The notes under the pieces are model-generated. The model had not been told where the DNA came from. It did no database searches and saw only the letters and a list, made by a program, of their open reading frames with translations. DNA of 64,000 nt. It comes from Cryobacterium ruanii. GTDB taxonomy: Bacteria; Actinomycetota; Actinomycetes; Actinomycetales; Microbacteriaceae. Made by a program: the position numbers and the translations under genes. This document shows, piece after piece, positions 31,349 to 40,196 of the stretch. Position 1 is the first letter of the stretch. The number at the start of each line of letters is the position of its first letter. The DNA is taken from assembly GCF_004404055.1 (NCBI RefSeq), contig NZ_SOHK01000007.1, forward strand, positions 289,588-353,587, in the 5' to 3' direction.

Positions 31349-34003
31349 TCAGCGGCTGATCGCCGCGACGACGGCCTGCAGTGCGGCCGGGATCGCACCA
31401 CCGTTGGGGCCACCACCCTGGGCGAGGTCGTCTTTGCCACCGCCGCCGCCGCCGAGAATTCCGGCGACGGTCTTGGCGAGGGCGCCCGCCTTGTGCCCGG
31501 CGTCCCTGGCGGCCCGGTTGGTCGCGAGGATGACGACCGCCTTGTCAGCGGCAACGGCCGACAGCGCCACGACGACCGCGTCGCTGCCGAGGCGTTCCCG
31601 GGTGGCGAGGGCCAGCATGCGCACGTCGTCCGGGGAGCCCAGGACGCCGAGGTCCTCGGCGACCACGGTCACGGCGCCGACCCGACGGGCCGTGGCCAGC
31701 AGGGCGGGCACCCGCTCGGTCAGTGCACGGGCTTCGAAGGCTGCGATCTTCCTTTCGGCCGCTTTGAGGCTCGTCACGAGATCGCCGATGCGCTCGGGCA
31801 GCTGGTCTCGCGGAGTCTTCAGGCTTGAGGTGAGTTGCGACACCAGTGCGCGTTCGGCGGCGAGGTCACGGAAGGCTTCGAGACCGACGAGCGATTCGAC
31901 CCGCCGGTTGGTGGACCCGACCGAGGCTTCGCTGATCAGGTTGATCATGCCGATCTCTGCGCTGCTGGAGACGTGGGTGCCGGCGCACAGTTCACGGGAC
32001 CAGGGGCCACCGATGTCGACGACACGCACGACGTCGCCGTACTTTTCACCGAACAGGGCCATTGCGCCGAGCGCTTTCGCCTCTGCCAGGGGCAGCTCCC
32101 GGGTGGAGACCGGCAGGTTGTCTCGGATGGCGTTGTTGGAGATCTCTTCGATCTCAGTGCGGGTCGCCGGTGACAGCGCCTGGTTCCAGGAGAAGTCGAG
32201 GCGAAAGAATCCGGCCTTGTTGTATGAACCGGACTGGTGGGCGTTCGGGCCGAGCACCTGGCGCAGGGCCGCGTGCAGAACGTGGGTCCCGGAGTGGGCC
32301 TGGCGGGCGCCGCGGCGCCAACTCTCGTCGACCACGCTCGTCGCGCTGTCGCCAACGCCCACCTCGCCGGACTGTACGAGCACCTTGTGGCTGATCAGTC
32401 CCTTGACCGGCTTTTGCACGTCGAGCACCTTGAGTTCGTAGCCGGGGCCCACGATGAGGCCGGCATCCGCTTCTTGCCCGCCGGATTCAGCCCACAGCGC
32501 GGTTTCGGCGAGGATGACCTCCGCCGTCTCGCCGGCGACCGCGCTCGTGACCGACTCACCGCCCACGATGAGACCGAGCACGCTCGATTCGTTCTGCAGG
32601 TCGTCGTACCCGGTGAACACGGTCTCGCCCAGGGCACGGAAGGCGCTGTAGACGCCGAGGTCGGCGAGGGTCGTCTTTTTCGACTTCGCATCGGCCTTGG
32701 CCATGGTGCGTTGCTTGGTCATGAGAACGTCGAACGCGTCGCGGTTCACGCTCAGGCCGGCTTCTTCGGCGATCTCGAGGGTGATCTCGATCGGAAAACC
32801 ATAGGTATCGTGCAGCAGAAAAGCGGTCGGACCGGCCAGTTCGGTTTTGTTGGCCTTCTTGGTTTTCGCCACGGCGAGGTCGAGCACGGCACTGCCGCTC
32901 GCGAGGGTACGCAGGAAGGTTTCTTCCTCTGCGAAGGCAGCCTGGCTGATGCGCCCGAAATCACTCTTGACCTCGGGGTAGGCGGCGCTCATGGCATCAC
33001 GGGAAGCGGGCAGCAATTCCGGCAGGCTCACCGTGTCGACGCCGAGCAGACGCATGGCGCGCACGCTGCGCCGCAGCAGGCGCCGCAGAATGTAGCCGCG
33101 ACCCTCGTTCGACGGCATGACGCCGTCGCTCATGAGCATGAGGGAGGAGCGCACGTGGTCGGCAACGATGCGCATGCGAACGTCGTCATCGTGGTTGGCG
33201 CCGTAGCGTCGGCCCGACAGGGCAGCCGCGCGGTCGAGCACCGGGCGCACTTGGTCGATCTCGTACATGTTCTCGACGCCCTGCTTGAGGAAGGCGACGC
33301 GTTCCAGACCCATGCCGGTGTCGATGTTCTTCTTCGGCAGGTCACCGAGAATCTGAAAGTCGCTCTTACCCGTGCTTTCACCGCGCAGGTACTGCATGAA
33401 GACGAGGTTCCAGATTTCGACGTAGCGGTCGTCGTCGGTGGCCGGGCCCCCGTCTGCACCGTAGGCGGGGCCACGGTCGAAGAAGATCTCCGAGCAGGGG
33501 CCGGCCGGCCCTGGCTGACCAGTAGACCAATAGTTGGATTCCATGCCGAGACGCTGGATGCGGTTTTCCGGCACACCGAGGGCACGCCAGTAGCGGTGTG
33601 CCTCGTCGTCGTCGAGGTAGATGGTGACCCAGAGGTCACTCTCGCGAAAGCCGTAGCCGCCCTGGTTCTCCGGAGTGGTCAGCAGTTCCCAGGCGAAACC
33701 GATGGCTTCCTCCTTGAAATAGTCACCGAAGCTGAAGTTTCCGTTCATCTGAAAGAACGTGCCGTGGCGCGGGGTCTTGCCGACCTCTTCGATGTCGTTG
33801 GTGCGGATGCACTTCTGCACGCTCGTGGCACGCGGGTACGGCGCGGGGACGAGCCCGGTGAGGTACGGCACGAACGGAACCATGCCGGCAACGGTGAAGA
33901 GAAGGGTGGGGTCGTCACTCACCAGTGATGCGGACGGCACAACGGTGTGTCCACGATCGGCGAAGAAGTCGAGCCAGCGCCCGCGAATGTCAGCAGTCTG
34001 CAT
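31349..34003 (-). CDS. alaS: Alanyl-tRNA synthetase
   Basis: The 884-residue class II synthetase charges tRNA-Ala. Catalytic core: MQTADIRGRWLDFFADRGHT, TVAGMVPFVPYLTG, FFQMNGNFSFGDYFKEEA and WSTGQPGPAGPCSEIFFDRG. The editing domain has HSGTHVLHAALRQVLG and CAGTHVSSS, with zinc-type His and Cys. The C-Ala domain ends with a Gly-rich LGGGGGGKDDLAQGGG. I prefer ATG 34003 because homologues start there. An ATG at 34027 would add eight unconserved residues. Confidence 0.96.
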   Translation of the reverse strand: MQTADIRGRWLDFFADRGHTVVPSASLVSDDPTLLFTVAGMVPFVPYLTGLVPAPYPRATSVQKCIRTNDIEEVGKTPRHGTFFQMNGNFSFGDYFKEEAIGFAWELLTTPENQGGYGFRESDLWVTIYLDDDEAHRYWRALGVPENRIQRLGMESNYWSTGQPGPAGPCSEIFFDRGPAYGADGGPATDDDRYVEIWNLVFMQYLRGESTGKSDFQILGDLPKKNIDTGMGLERVAFLKQGVENMYEIDQVRPVLDRAAALSGRRYGANHDDDVRMRIVADHVRSSLMLMSDGVMPSNEGRGYILRRLLRRSVRAMRLLGVDTVSLPELLPASRDAMSAAYPEVKSDFGRISQAAFAEEETFLRTLASGSAVLDLAVAKTKKANKTELAGPTAFLLHDTYGFPIEITLEIAEEAGLSVNRDAFDVLMTKQRTMAKADAKSKKTTLADLGVYSAFRALGETVFTGYDDLQNESSVLGLIVGGESVTSAVAGETAEVILAETALWAESGGQEADAGLIVGPGYELKVLDVQKPVKGLISHKVLVQSGEVGVGDSATSVVDESWRRGARQAHSGTHVLHAALRQVLGPNAHQSGSYNKAGFFRLDFSWNQALSPATRTEIEEISNNAIRDNLPVSTRELPLAEAKALGAMALFGEKYGDVVRVVDIGGPWSRELCAGTHVSSSAEIGMINLISEASVGSTNRRVESLVGLEAFRDLAAERALVSQLTSSLKTPRDQLPERIGDLVTSLKAAERKIAAFEARALTERVPALLATARRVGAVTVVAEDLGVLGSPDDVRMLALATRERLGSDAVVVALSAVAADKAVVILATNRAARDAGHKAGALAKTVAGILGGGGGGKDDLAQGGGPNGGAIPAALQAVVAAISR

Positions 34004-34091
34004 GGTGTCCGTTTGTTGGTGGTGCATGAGTGTGATGACGCCTAAATCCGTGCAGCTCCTAGAGAGCGGATGCGGGCGGTTGAATGGACGC

Positions 34092-34322
34092 CTACGGTGC
34101 GCTGGTTGTCGGTGCCGTGCCAGTGGTGGCGCTGTCGTCGCCGAGCGCGGCGTGCAGCTCGGCCTCGCGCTGCCGGTACCCCTCAGAGATGGCCTCGCCG
34201 AATTCCCGTGCCTTGGTGTCGAGTTCGGTGAAGAAATGCTTTCCCTGCTGTGTCTTGTTGACCTCGTGGGCGACCACGAAGCCGGCGGCCACGCCGATGA
34301 CCAACCAGATGACGTTCTTCAT
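34092..34322 (-). CDS. Small membrane-anchored protein
   Basis: The 76-residue protein has one N-terminal transmembrane helix (VIWLVIGVAAGFVVAH), a charged helical region (LDTKAREFGEAISEGYRQREAELHA) and a Thr-rich tail. Function unknown. A similar small protein is usually found between rpsD and alaS in actinobacteria, next to the DUF948 protein. It starts 84 nt after the DUF948 stop on the same strand. Confidence 0.7.
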   Translation of the reverse strand: MKNVIWLVIGVAAGFVVAHEVNKTQQGKHFFTELDTKAREFGEAISEGYRQREAELHAALGDDSATTGTAPTTSAP

Positions 34323-34405
34323 GGCACTTCTCCCTGAATCTGCGCTAGCCGTAGCTATCGATAAGTCGGGCGCGAGAATAGCAACGCCATGTTCAGAGTA
34401 GCCGG

Positions 34406-34792
34406 TCAGCTCCGGTTACGCCCGGACCGTGGCCGCCCGGCGCGAAAGGCTGCCCGCACTCCGGCCGAGAAGCCGGCGAGTTTGATCAGGGGCCCGCCGA
34501 CCGTCGCCGCGAACAACGCGACGAGCGCTGAGACGTTTCCGGTGACATCCGCTACGTTGCTGGTGATCGTGTCGACCCTGGTCAGCTGCTGGTTGGTGGA
34601 GCGGATGGTCTCGGTCGTCTCTGCGAGCATCGGGGTGATTCCGTCGCTGAGTTCGTGGATGGCCGCGGTCGTTTCGTCGAAGACCCGGCCCAGTTTAACC
34701 AGAGGAATAGCGATGACCGCGACCAGGATCGCGAACACGCCGGCAGCGATGAGGCCGGCAATATCTCCACCTGACACGGTGACTCCACTCAA
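34406..34792 (-). CDS. DUF948 family membrane protein
   Basis: The 128-residue protein has one transmembrane helix near the N-terminus (IAGLIAAGVFAILVAVIAI). A long helical segment follows with DUF948 features (FDETTAAIHELSDGITPMLAETTETI, VDTITSNVADVTGNVSALVAL), and a basic C-terminus (AFRAGRPRSGRNR). The family resembles the core of methyl-accepting coiled coils, and its role is unknown. It lies between the rpsD terminator and the small membrane protein. Confidence 0.8.
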   Translation of the reverse strand: MSGVTVSGGDIAGLIAAGVFAILVAVIAIPLVKLGRVFDETTAAIHELSDGITPMLAETTETIRSTNQQLTRVDTITSNVADVTGNVSALVALFAATVGGPLIKLAGFSAGVRAAFRAGRPRSGRNRS

Positions 34793-34825
34793 TTCGGGGG
34801 CCTTTTACGAGCCCGGGTATGCGAA

Positions 34826-34855
34826 AGGGCGGATCACCTTGAGGTGATCCGCCCT
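34826..34855 (-). terminator. Terminator downstream of rpsD
   Basis: A 13-bp perfect stem (34826-34838 with 34843-34855) around a TTGA/TCAA loop lies 40 nt beyond the rpsD stop. On the minus strand TTTCGC follows immediately. It separates rpsD from the DUF948 gene. Confidence 0.8.
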
Positions 34856-34894
34856 ACAGCGTACCGGTCGACGACCGGTTAACTACCTGCCGTG

Positions 34895-35524
34895 TTATCG
34901 GGCTGCGTAGTACTCCACGACGAGCTGGACTTCACAGGTCACGGGTATCTCGATGCGCTTCGGGCCGCGCACGAGGCGGGCCTGAAGCTTGTCGAGCTCA
35001 ACCTCGAGGTACGGCGGGAGCTTGGGAAGCAGGTCGACGTGTCCGCCGGCTGCTGCAACCTGGAAGGGCTCCATGCCTTCGCTGCGAGCCTTGACGTGCA
35101 TGAGCTGGCCCGGCTTCACGCGGAAGGAGGGCCGGTCGACGAGCTCTCCGTCGACGAGGATGTGACGGTGCACGATCATCTGGCGAGCCTGGGCCGTGGT
35201 GCGCGCAATCGCGGAACGCACGAGGAGAGCGTCGAGACGGGTCTCGAGGATCTCGACGAGGTTCTCACCGGTCAGTCCCTGGCGGCGACGGGCCTGTTCG
35301 AAGGCAATCTTGAGCTGGGCTTCGCGGATGCCGTACTGGGCGCGTAAGCGCTGCTTTTCGCGCAGGCGAACGGCGTAGTCCGAATCGGTCTTGCGCTTGG
35401 TGCGGCCGTGCTCACCGGGTGCATAGGGGCGCTTCTCAAGGAAGCGGGCTGCCTTCGGCGTGAGGGCGATGCCCAGGGCGCGCGAGAGGCGAGTTTTACT
35501 GCGGGTACGTGACTTGGTAGACAC
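34895..35524 (-). CDS. rpsD: 30S ribosomal protein S4
   Basis: The 209-residue S4 nucleates 16S rRNA folding. N-terminal domain: SRTRSKTRLSRALGIALTPKA and RPYAPGEHGRTKRK. The S4 RNA-binding domain is at about 95-160 (RLDALLVRSAIARTTAQARQMIVHRHILVDG). It is encoded alone rather than with rpsM-rpsK-rpoA, as in many actinobacteria. Confidence 0.97.
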   Translation of the reverse strand: MSTKSRTRSKTRLSRALGIALTPKAARFLEKRPYAPGEHGRTKRKTDSDYAVRLREKQRLRAQYGIREAQLKIAFEQARRRQGLTGENLVEILETRLDALLVRSAIARTTAQARQMIVHRHILVDGELVDRPSFRVKPGQLMHVKARSEGMEPFQVAAAGGHVDLLPKLPPYLEVELDKLQARLVRGPKRIEIPVTCEVQLVVEYYAAR

Positions 35525-35869
35525 GGTTTCCTTTCAATCGGACTCAATAACAGGGATACCAGGGCGAGTGCGTATCACTACAGCACAAACGTCATGGGAG
35601 ATCAGAGGATTGGGTGCCATGGGATGTTCGGCTACAGAACGATTCCCCTCCAAGCTGGAAACGGACGCAGCCGCATGCCGAAACCAGTTGTAGACAGGGG
35701 CAAGGTTAGCACACCGCTTCATCCGAGTGGATGCGCTACCGCAGCTCCCCGAGGCAGGCAATAGCTCTCGAGACGGCGGCGGCGGCTCATCCGTTCCTCG
35801 CTCAACATCCAATCCGTAACCCCGCGGGAAATCCGCCACCGCTGCAAGTCCAGAGCTGAGGGCGGAGAG
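35525..35869. other. 345-bp gap upstream of rpsD without a supported gene
   Basis: It lies between the rarA stop and the rpsD start, both minus strand, so it should hold the rpsD promoter and leader. I see no ORF with a ribosome binding site, no RNA gene and no clear hairpin. A CTAACCTTGCCCC stretch near 35700 could be a -10 region, but no matching -35 is convincing. Confidence 0.5.
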
Positions 35870-37210
35870 TTATTCGTTGCGGACGATGCGGCGGATTTTC
35901 ATTAGGCGGGCGGAGATGTCGCGCTCGTGGCCGTGCTCGGTCGGCTCGTAATATCGGGTGGTTTTCAGCTCTGTTGGCGGGTACTGCTGGGTGACCACGC
36001 CGAGCGCATCGTCGTGCGGATACAGGTAACCCTTGCCGTGACCGAGTCGTTTGGCACCGGGATAGTGCGCGTCGCGCATGCCCTTGGGTACCCGGCCCAT
36101 CTTGCCGGCCCGCACGTCGGCGATCGCCGCGTCGAGGGCCATGTATGCAGCATTCGACTTGGGTGCGGTTGCGAGGTGCACAACGGCCTGGGCCAACGGT
36201 ATGCGCCCTTCCGGCATGCCGATCAGTTGCACGGCGTCGGCGGCGGCGACGGCGATGAGGAGCGATTGCGGGTCGGCCATGCCGATGTCTTCGGAGGCGA
36301 GGACGATGATGCGGCGGCAAATGTAGCGCGGGTCTTCGCCGGCCTCGATCATGCGCGCCAGATAGTGCAGCGCGGCGTCGACGTCACTGCCGCGCACCGA
36401 TTTGATGAACGCGCTGATCACGTCGTAGTGCTCGTCACCGTTGCGGTCGTAGCGCAGCAGCGCACGATCAACGGCGAGGGAGACAATATCGGTCGTGATC
36501 ACGGGCTTACCGGTCGCTCCCGCTTCGAGCGTTGATTCGGCCGAAACGGATGCCGCCTCCAGCGCGGTCAGTGCCCTTCGGGCATCACCAGAGGCGAGTC
36601 GGATGATCGCGCCGCGGGCCTCGGGTTCGAGCTCGAACCGGTCGGCCAAGCCGCGCGCATCGGTGACGGCACGATCGACGACGATGCCGAGGTCGTCGTC
36701 GCTGAGAACTTCGAGGGTGAGCAACAGGGAACGAGACAGCAGGGGGGAAATGATCGAGAACGACGGGTTTTCGGTCGTCGCGGCAACCAGGATGACGACG
36801 CCGTTTTCGACCCCAGGCAGCAAGGTGTCCTGTTGGGCCTTGGAGAAGCGGTGGATCTCGTCGAGAAACAGCACCGTCGCGAGACCGTACAAATCGCGAT
36901 TGGTGCGGGCATCTTCCATCACCTGACGCACATCACGCACGCCGGCCGTCACGGCGGACAACTCAACGAACCGTCGCCCGGAGCTGTGCGCGATGGCCTG
37001 CGCAAGCGTGGTTTTTCCGGTGCCGGGCGGCCCCCAGAGAATGACCGACACGCTGCCGCGTTCCCCCGTCTTGTCGCTCGCGAGGCTCACGAGTGGTGAG
37101 CCCGGCGTCAGCAGGTGACGCTGACCGGCGACCTCGTCCAGGGTTTTCGGGCGCATTCGTACAGCGAGGGGGGTCGCGCCACTGCGCAGGCCCGGTTGAG
37201 CATCCGACAT
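35870..37210 (-). CDS. rarA: Replication-associated recombination protein A (RarA/MgsA)
   Basis: The 446-residue AAA+ ATPase acts at stalled forks. Walker [17 protein letters not shown], Walker [18 protein letters not shown], sensor 1 [12 protein letters not shown], and arginine/sensor 2 segment [12 protein letters not shown]. The C-terminal tetramerisation domain has [14 protein letters not shown] and [16 protein letters not shown] chose ATG 37210 ([11 protein letters not shown]) for family length, although GGAGG is only 1 nt upstream of it. A longer reading adds 47 unconserved residues. Confidence 0.95.
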   Translation of the reverse strand: MSDAQPGLRSGATPLAVRMRPKTLDEVAGQRHLLTPGSPLVSLASDKTGERGSVSVILWGPPGTGKTTLAQAIAHSSGRRFVELSAVTAGVRDVRQVMEDARTNRDLYGLATVLFLDEIHRFSKAQQDTLLPGVENGVVILVAATTENPSFSIISPLLSRSLLLTLEVLSDDDLGIVVDRAVTDARGLADRFELEPEARGAIIRLASGDARRALTALEAASVSAESTLEAGATGKPVITTDIVSLAVDRALLRYDRNGDEHYDVISAFIKSVRGSDVDAALHYLARMIEAGEDPRYICRRIIVLASEDIGMADPQSLLIAVAAADAVQLIGMPEGRIPLAQAVVHLATAPKSNAAYMALDAAIADVRAGKMGRVPKGMRDAHYPGAKRLGHGKGYLYPHDDALGVVTQQYPPTELKTTRYYEPTEHGHERDISARLMKIRRIVRNE

Positions 37211-37317
37211 TCCTCCAGCGTAGTTTGTGCGTAGAGTTCTACGAGATCGGGCGTGTTGGAGTCTGATTGTGTTTTGTCCGGTCGTCGCCAACCCCGACGG
37301 CCCTGGAGGGGTTCCAA

Positions 37318-38103
37318 GTGGCTTCGAATTACAAACTTGAGCGTGCGGCACGTGAAGAGCGCGGACGAGTTCGTTCCTACCAGGCCCGCCGCGCCGTTCA
37401 CGAGCACCAGAATAAGCGTCGCCGGCGCGACAATTTGATCGCTGGCGGCGGACTGCTCGTCGTTCTGACGCTCATTGTGATCGCCCAGGTGTTCTACTTC
37501 GACGGCGGCCCCGGCACACCGGAGCCCACGGCAGCCGCGAGTGCAACCCCAACGCCGTCCGCAGCCGGCGAGAATACGGGCGAGGTGCCCGCGAGCACCC
37601 TCGCCGAAGGCCGCACCTGGACCGGTACCCTGACGCTCAACGACATTCCAGTGGGCATCGAGCTTGATGGCGCCCTGGCCCCGCAGGCTGTTTCGTCAAC
37701 CATCAGCCTCGTGCAGGAAGGCTTCTACAACGGACTCAACTGCCACCGCCTCACCGTTGAGGGCATTTTCGTGTTGCAGTGCGGCGACCCCGCCGGGGAC
37801 GGCACCGGGGGCCCGGACTACAGCTACGGACCGGTCGAGAACGCGCCATCGGACAACGTGTATCCGGCCGGCACCCTGGCCATGGCCCGAACCGGAGACA
37901 ACGGTTTCTCCAACGGAAGCCAATTTTTCATCGTGTATGAGGACAGCACGATCCCGTCCGATTCGGCCGGTGGCTATACGGTGCTCGGCACGGTCACGAG
38001 TGGTCTCGATGCCATCAAAGCCCAGATCGCCGCTGCGGGAATCAATGCCGACGGCGTTTCCCCCGTCGTACCGACGACGATCACGGGCATAACAGTTCAG
38101 TAG
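37318..38103 (+). CDS. Membrane-anchored cyclophilin-type peptidyl-prolyl isomerase
   Basis: From GTG 37318 (GGAGGGG 6 nt upstream) the 261-residue protein has a very basic cytoplasmic N-terminus ([13 protein letters not shown]) and one transmembrane helix ([20 protein letters not shown]). A Pro/Ala linker follows, then a cyclophilin domain outside the membrane: [47 protein letters not shown] and [15 protein letters not shown]. It probably folds exported proteins. The region, next to rel, matches the ppiB-relA neighbourhood in mycobacteria. Confidence 0.9.
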   Translation: MASNYKLERAAREERGRVRSYQARRAVHEHQNKRRRRDNLIAGGGLLVVLTLIVIAQVFYFDGGPGTPEPTAAASATPTPSAAGENTGEVPASTLAEGRTWTGTLTLNDIPVGIELDGALAPQAVSSTISLVQEGFYNGLNCHRLTVEGIFVLQCGDPAGDGTGGPDYSYGPVENAPSDNVYPAGTLAMARTGDNGFSNGSQFFIVYEDSTIPSDSAGGYTVLGTVTSGLDAIKAQIAAAGINADGVSPVVPTTITGITVQ

Positions 38104-38213
38104 GATCGATCGATCCGACTGCGCTATTGCAATAGGATTATCAGGGTATTTGCTGGACCCGCACTCTCTACTCCCGCGGATCCACACACAACAACTCAGC
38201 AAAGGTGAGGCTC

Positions 38214-39446
38214 TTGACTACGACAGATCAGCAACCATGGGGTCGCGTAGACGAAACCGGCACGGTTTACGTGCGCGAGGCAGATGGCGAACGCGCCGTC
38301 GGCCAGTACCCGGATGCCACTCCGGAAGAGGCCCTGGCCTACTTCGAACGCAAGTATGTTGAGCTGAACGGGCAGGTCACCCTGCTTGAGCAGCGCGCGA
38401 AGGGTGGCGCTCCGGCCGCGGACATCGCCAAGTCGGTCGCCAACCTGACCGTTGCCGTCGCCAACGCCAACGCCGTTGGCAACCTTGCAGCACTAGCCGA
38501 ACGCCTCGGCGCCCTTGGCGGTGCCGTGAGCGAGCTCACCGAGCAGCAGAGCATCGAGACGAAGGCCGCAGCGGCTGCTGCCGTCGCCGAGCGGGCCGAG
38601 ATCGTGGCCGAGGCCGAGCGTCTGGCGGCCGAAGATCCGGCCAAGACCCAGTGGAAGCAGACCAGCGCTGCCCTCGACGCCCTGTTTGCCAAATGGCAGG
38701 CGCACCAGCACGACGCCCCGCGCATCCCCAAGGGCGAGGCCAACGACCTGTGGAAGCGTTTTCGTGCCGCACGCACCACGATCGAGCAGAACCGCAAGGC
38801 CTTCTTCGCTGAGCTCGACAGCGCTCACAAGGACGTTCGCACCAAGAAGCAGCACCTGATCGAACAGGCCGAGGCCCTCGCCCCCAAGGGTGCCGACGGC
38901 GTCGGCGCCTACCGCACCCTGCTCGACGAGTGGAAGAAAGCTGGCCGCAGCGGCAAAAAGCAGGACGACGCGATGTGGGCGAAGTTCAAGGCCGCCGGCG
39001 ACGTGCTCTACTCGGTCAAGACTGAGGTCGAAGCCCAGGACAACGAGGAGTTCTCCGCGAACCTCGTGCTCAAGCTCGAACTGCTAACCGAGTCCGAAAC
39101 CCTGCTCAGCACGACAGACCGCAACGCCGCGCGTGACACGCTCACCGTGATCCAGCGCAAGTGGGATGAGATCGGCAAGGTTCCCCGCGACCAGGTCAAG
39201 CCGATCGAGGATCGTCTCCGCAAGGTGGAGGCCGTCGTGCGCAAACTCGACGACGACCACTGGAAGCGCAACAATCCCGAGACCAAGGCCCGCACCGAGG
39301 GCCTCGCCGGGCAGTTGAATGACGCGATCGCCAAGCTCGAGGCTGAACTCGCCACGGCGCAGCAGGGTAAGAACGCCCGCGCCATCAAGGACGCCACGGA
39401 AGCACTCGAGGCCCGTAAGGCCTGGCTCAAGGCGATCGGTCAGTAG
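38214..39446 (+). CDS. DUF349 domain protein
   Basis: About 410 residues, largely helical, with repeated DUF349 units: WKQTSAALDALFAKWQAHQHD, DLWKRFRAARTTIEQNRKAFF, LLDEWKKAGRSGKKQDDAMW and VIQRKWDEIGKVPRDQVKPIEDRL. The N-terminus is WGRVDETGTVYVREADGER. Likely coiled-coil structure; molecular function unknown, although such proteins are common beside rel in actinobacteria. I prefer the TTG at 38214 because AAGGTGAGG precedes it. A GTG at 38205 overlaps that site. Confidence 0.85.
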   Translation: MTTTDQQPWGRVDETGTVYVREADGERAVGQYPDATPEEALAYFERKYVELNGQVTLLEQRAKGGAPAADIAKSVANLTVAVANANAVGNLAALAERLGALGGAVSELTEQQSIETKAAAAAAVAERAEIVAEAERLAAEDPAKTQWKQTSAALDALFAKWQAHQHDAPRIPKGEANDLWKRFRAARTTIEQNRKAFFAELDSAHKDVRTKKQHLIEQAEALAPKGADGVGAYRTLLDEWKKAGRSGKKQDDAMWAKFKAAGDVLYSVKTEVEAQDNEEFSANLVLKLELLTESETLLSTTDRNAARDTLTVIQRKWDEIGKVPRDQVKPIEDRLRKVEAVVRKLDDDHWKRNNPETKARTEGLAGQLNDAIAKLEAELATAQQGKNARAIKDATEALEARKAWLKAIGQ

Positions 39447-39531
39447 CCCCACCGCCCAGCGGTCCGGAAAGCACGCTGTACCCCCGGGAGTTATCCACAC
39501 GCAGCAGCCGGGACCCGGTCTGTCCACAGAT

Positions 39532-39552
39532 TCAGGCCCCTCCGGGGCCTGA
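39532..39552 (+). terminator. Terminator after the DUF349 gene
   Basis: TCAGGCCCC-tcc-GGGGCCTGA forms a 9-bp stem with a 3-nt loop, 86 nt past the DUF349 stop, with a weak T-containing tail (TCCTGGTT). A perfect DnaA-box 9-mer TTATCCACA lies upstream at 39491-39499. Confidence 0.65.
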
Positions 39553-39578
39553 TCCTGGTTAAGGGCCATGCTCGTGGC

Positions 39579-40196
39579 ATGGTTACTCCACACGCACGAG
39601 TGCTCACCGTCAACGACCTGCCACTCGCCGAACTGTATGGCGCCCGACTCGACGGGCAGGTCTTTCAAGTCGCTGATTGCTGGTGCGTGATCGATGAAAT
39701 AGACGGATGCGATACCCGGGCGGTCGCCGCCAGTCAGCTGGTCCCGCCCCGCGCCATCGCCGAGCGCCTGACCGCAGCGTGGATCTACGGCCTGGCACCG
39801 GAGCCGCGCCGCCACCAATTCTGTGTTCTGATCGGGGCACGCACGACCGCGCTGTGGTCGCCGCGGGCTCAGGTGCGCGAGATTGTGCGCACCCCCGATG
39901 ATGTGCGCACCATCTCCGGTGTACGGGTGACCACTCCCCTGCGTACCGCCGTCGATCTCGCCCGCTACACGCCACACTCACCGTCGATGGCGACAACGAC
40001 AGAACTGACCGCGCTCCTGGCCCGGCTGCTGCACTACGGTGAATACCCCGATGTCTCAGAGGCTGTGCGCTTGTGTAAACGAGGCAGCCCCGCCCACAGC
40101 ACCCTCGCCGTGGCCAGATTCGGCACCGTCAATGCACCGCTCGCTGCGCTGAGACAGCGAACCCCATCGGGCAGTCCGACAAAGGTTGCCGGTTAG
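39579..40196 (+). CDS. AbiEi-antitoxin-like protein
   Basis: The 205-residue protein has the pattern of the actinobacterial proteins annotated as type IV AbiEi-family antitoxin or related transcriptional regulators: ELYGARLDGQVFQVADCWCVIDE, RLTAAWIYGLAPEPRRHQFCV, and the conserved VRTPDDVRTISGVRVTTPLRTAVDLAR. No AbiEii nucleotidyltransferase toxin gene is adjacent, so it is probably a solitary family member. Its stop overlaps that of the convergent rel gene by 3 bp. Confidence 0.65.
   Translation: MVTPHARVLTVNDLPLAELYGARLDGQVFQVADCWCVIDEIDGCDTRAVAASQLVPPRAIAERLTAAWIYGLAPEPRRHQFCVLIGARTTALWSPRAQVREIVRTPDDVRTISGVRVTTPLRTAVDLARYTPHSPSMATTTELTALLARLLHYGEYPDVSEAVRLCKRGSPAHSTLAVARFGTVNAPLAALRQRTPSGSPTKVAG

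Noticed and set aside
39579-40196. Complete AbiE abortive-infection toxin-antitoxin system
   Set aside because: Only an AbiEi-like protein is present. The neighbour is rel, not an AbiEii nucleotidyltransferase.
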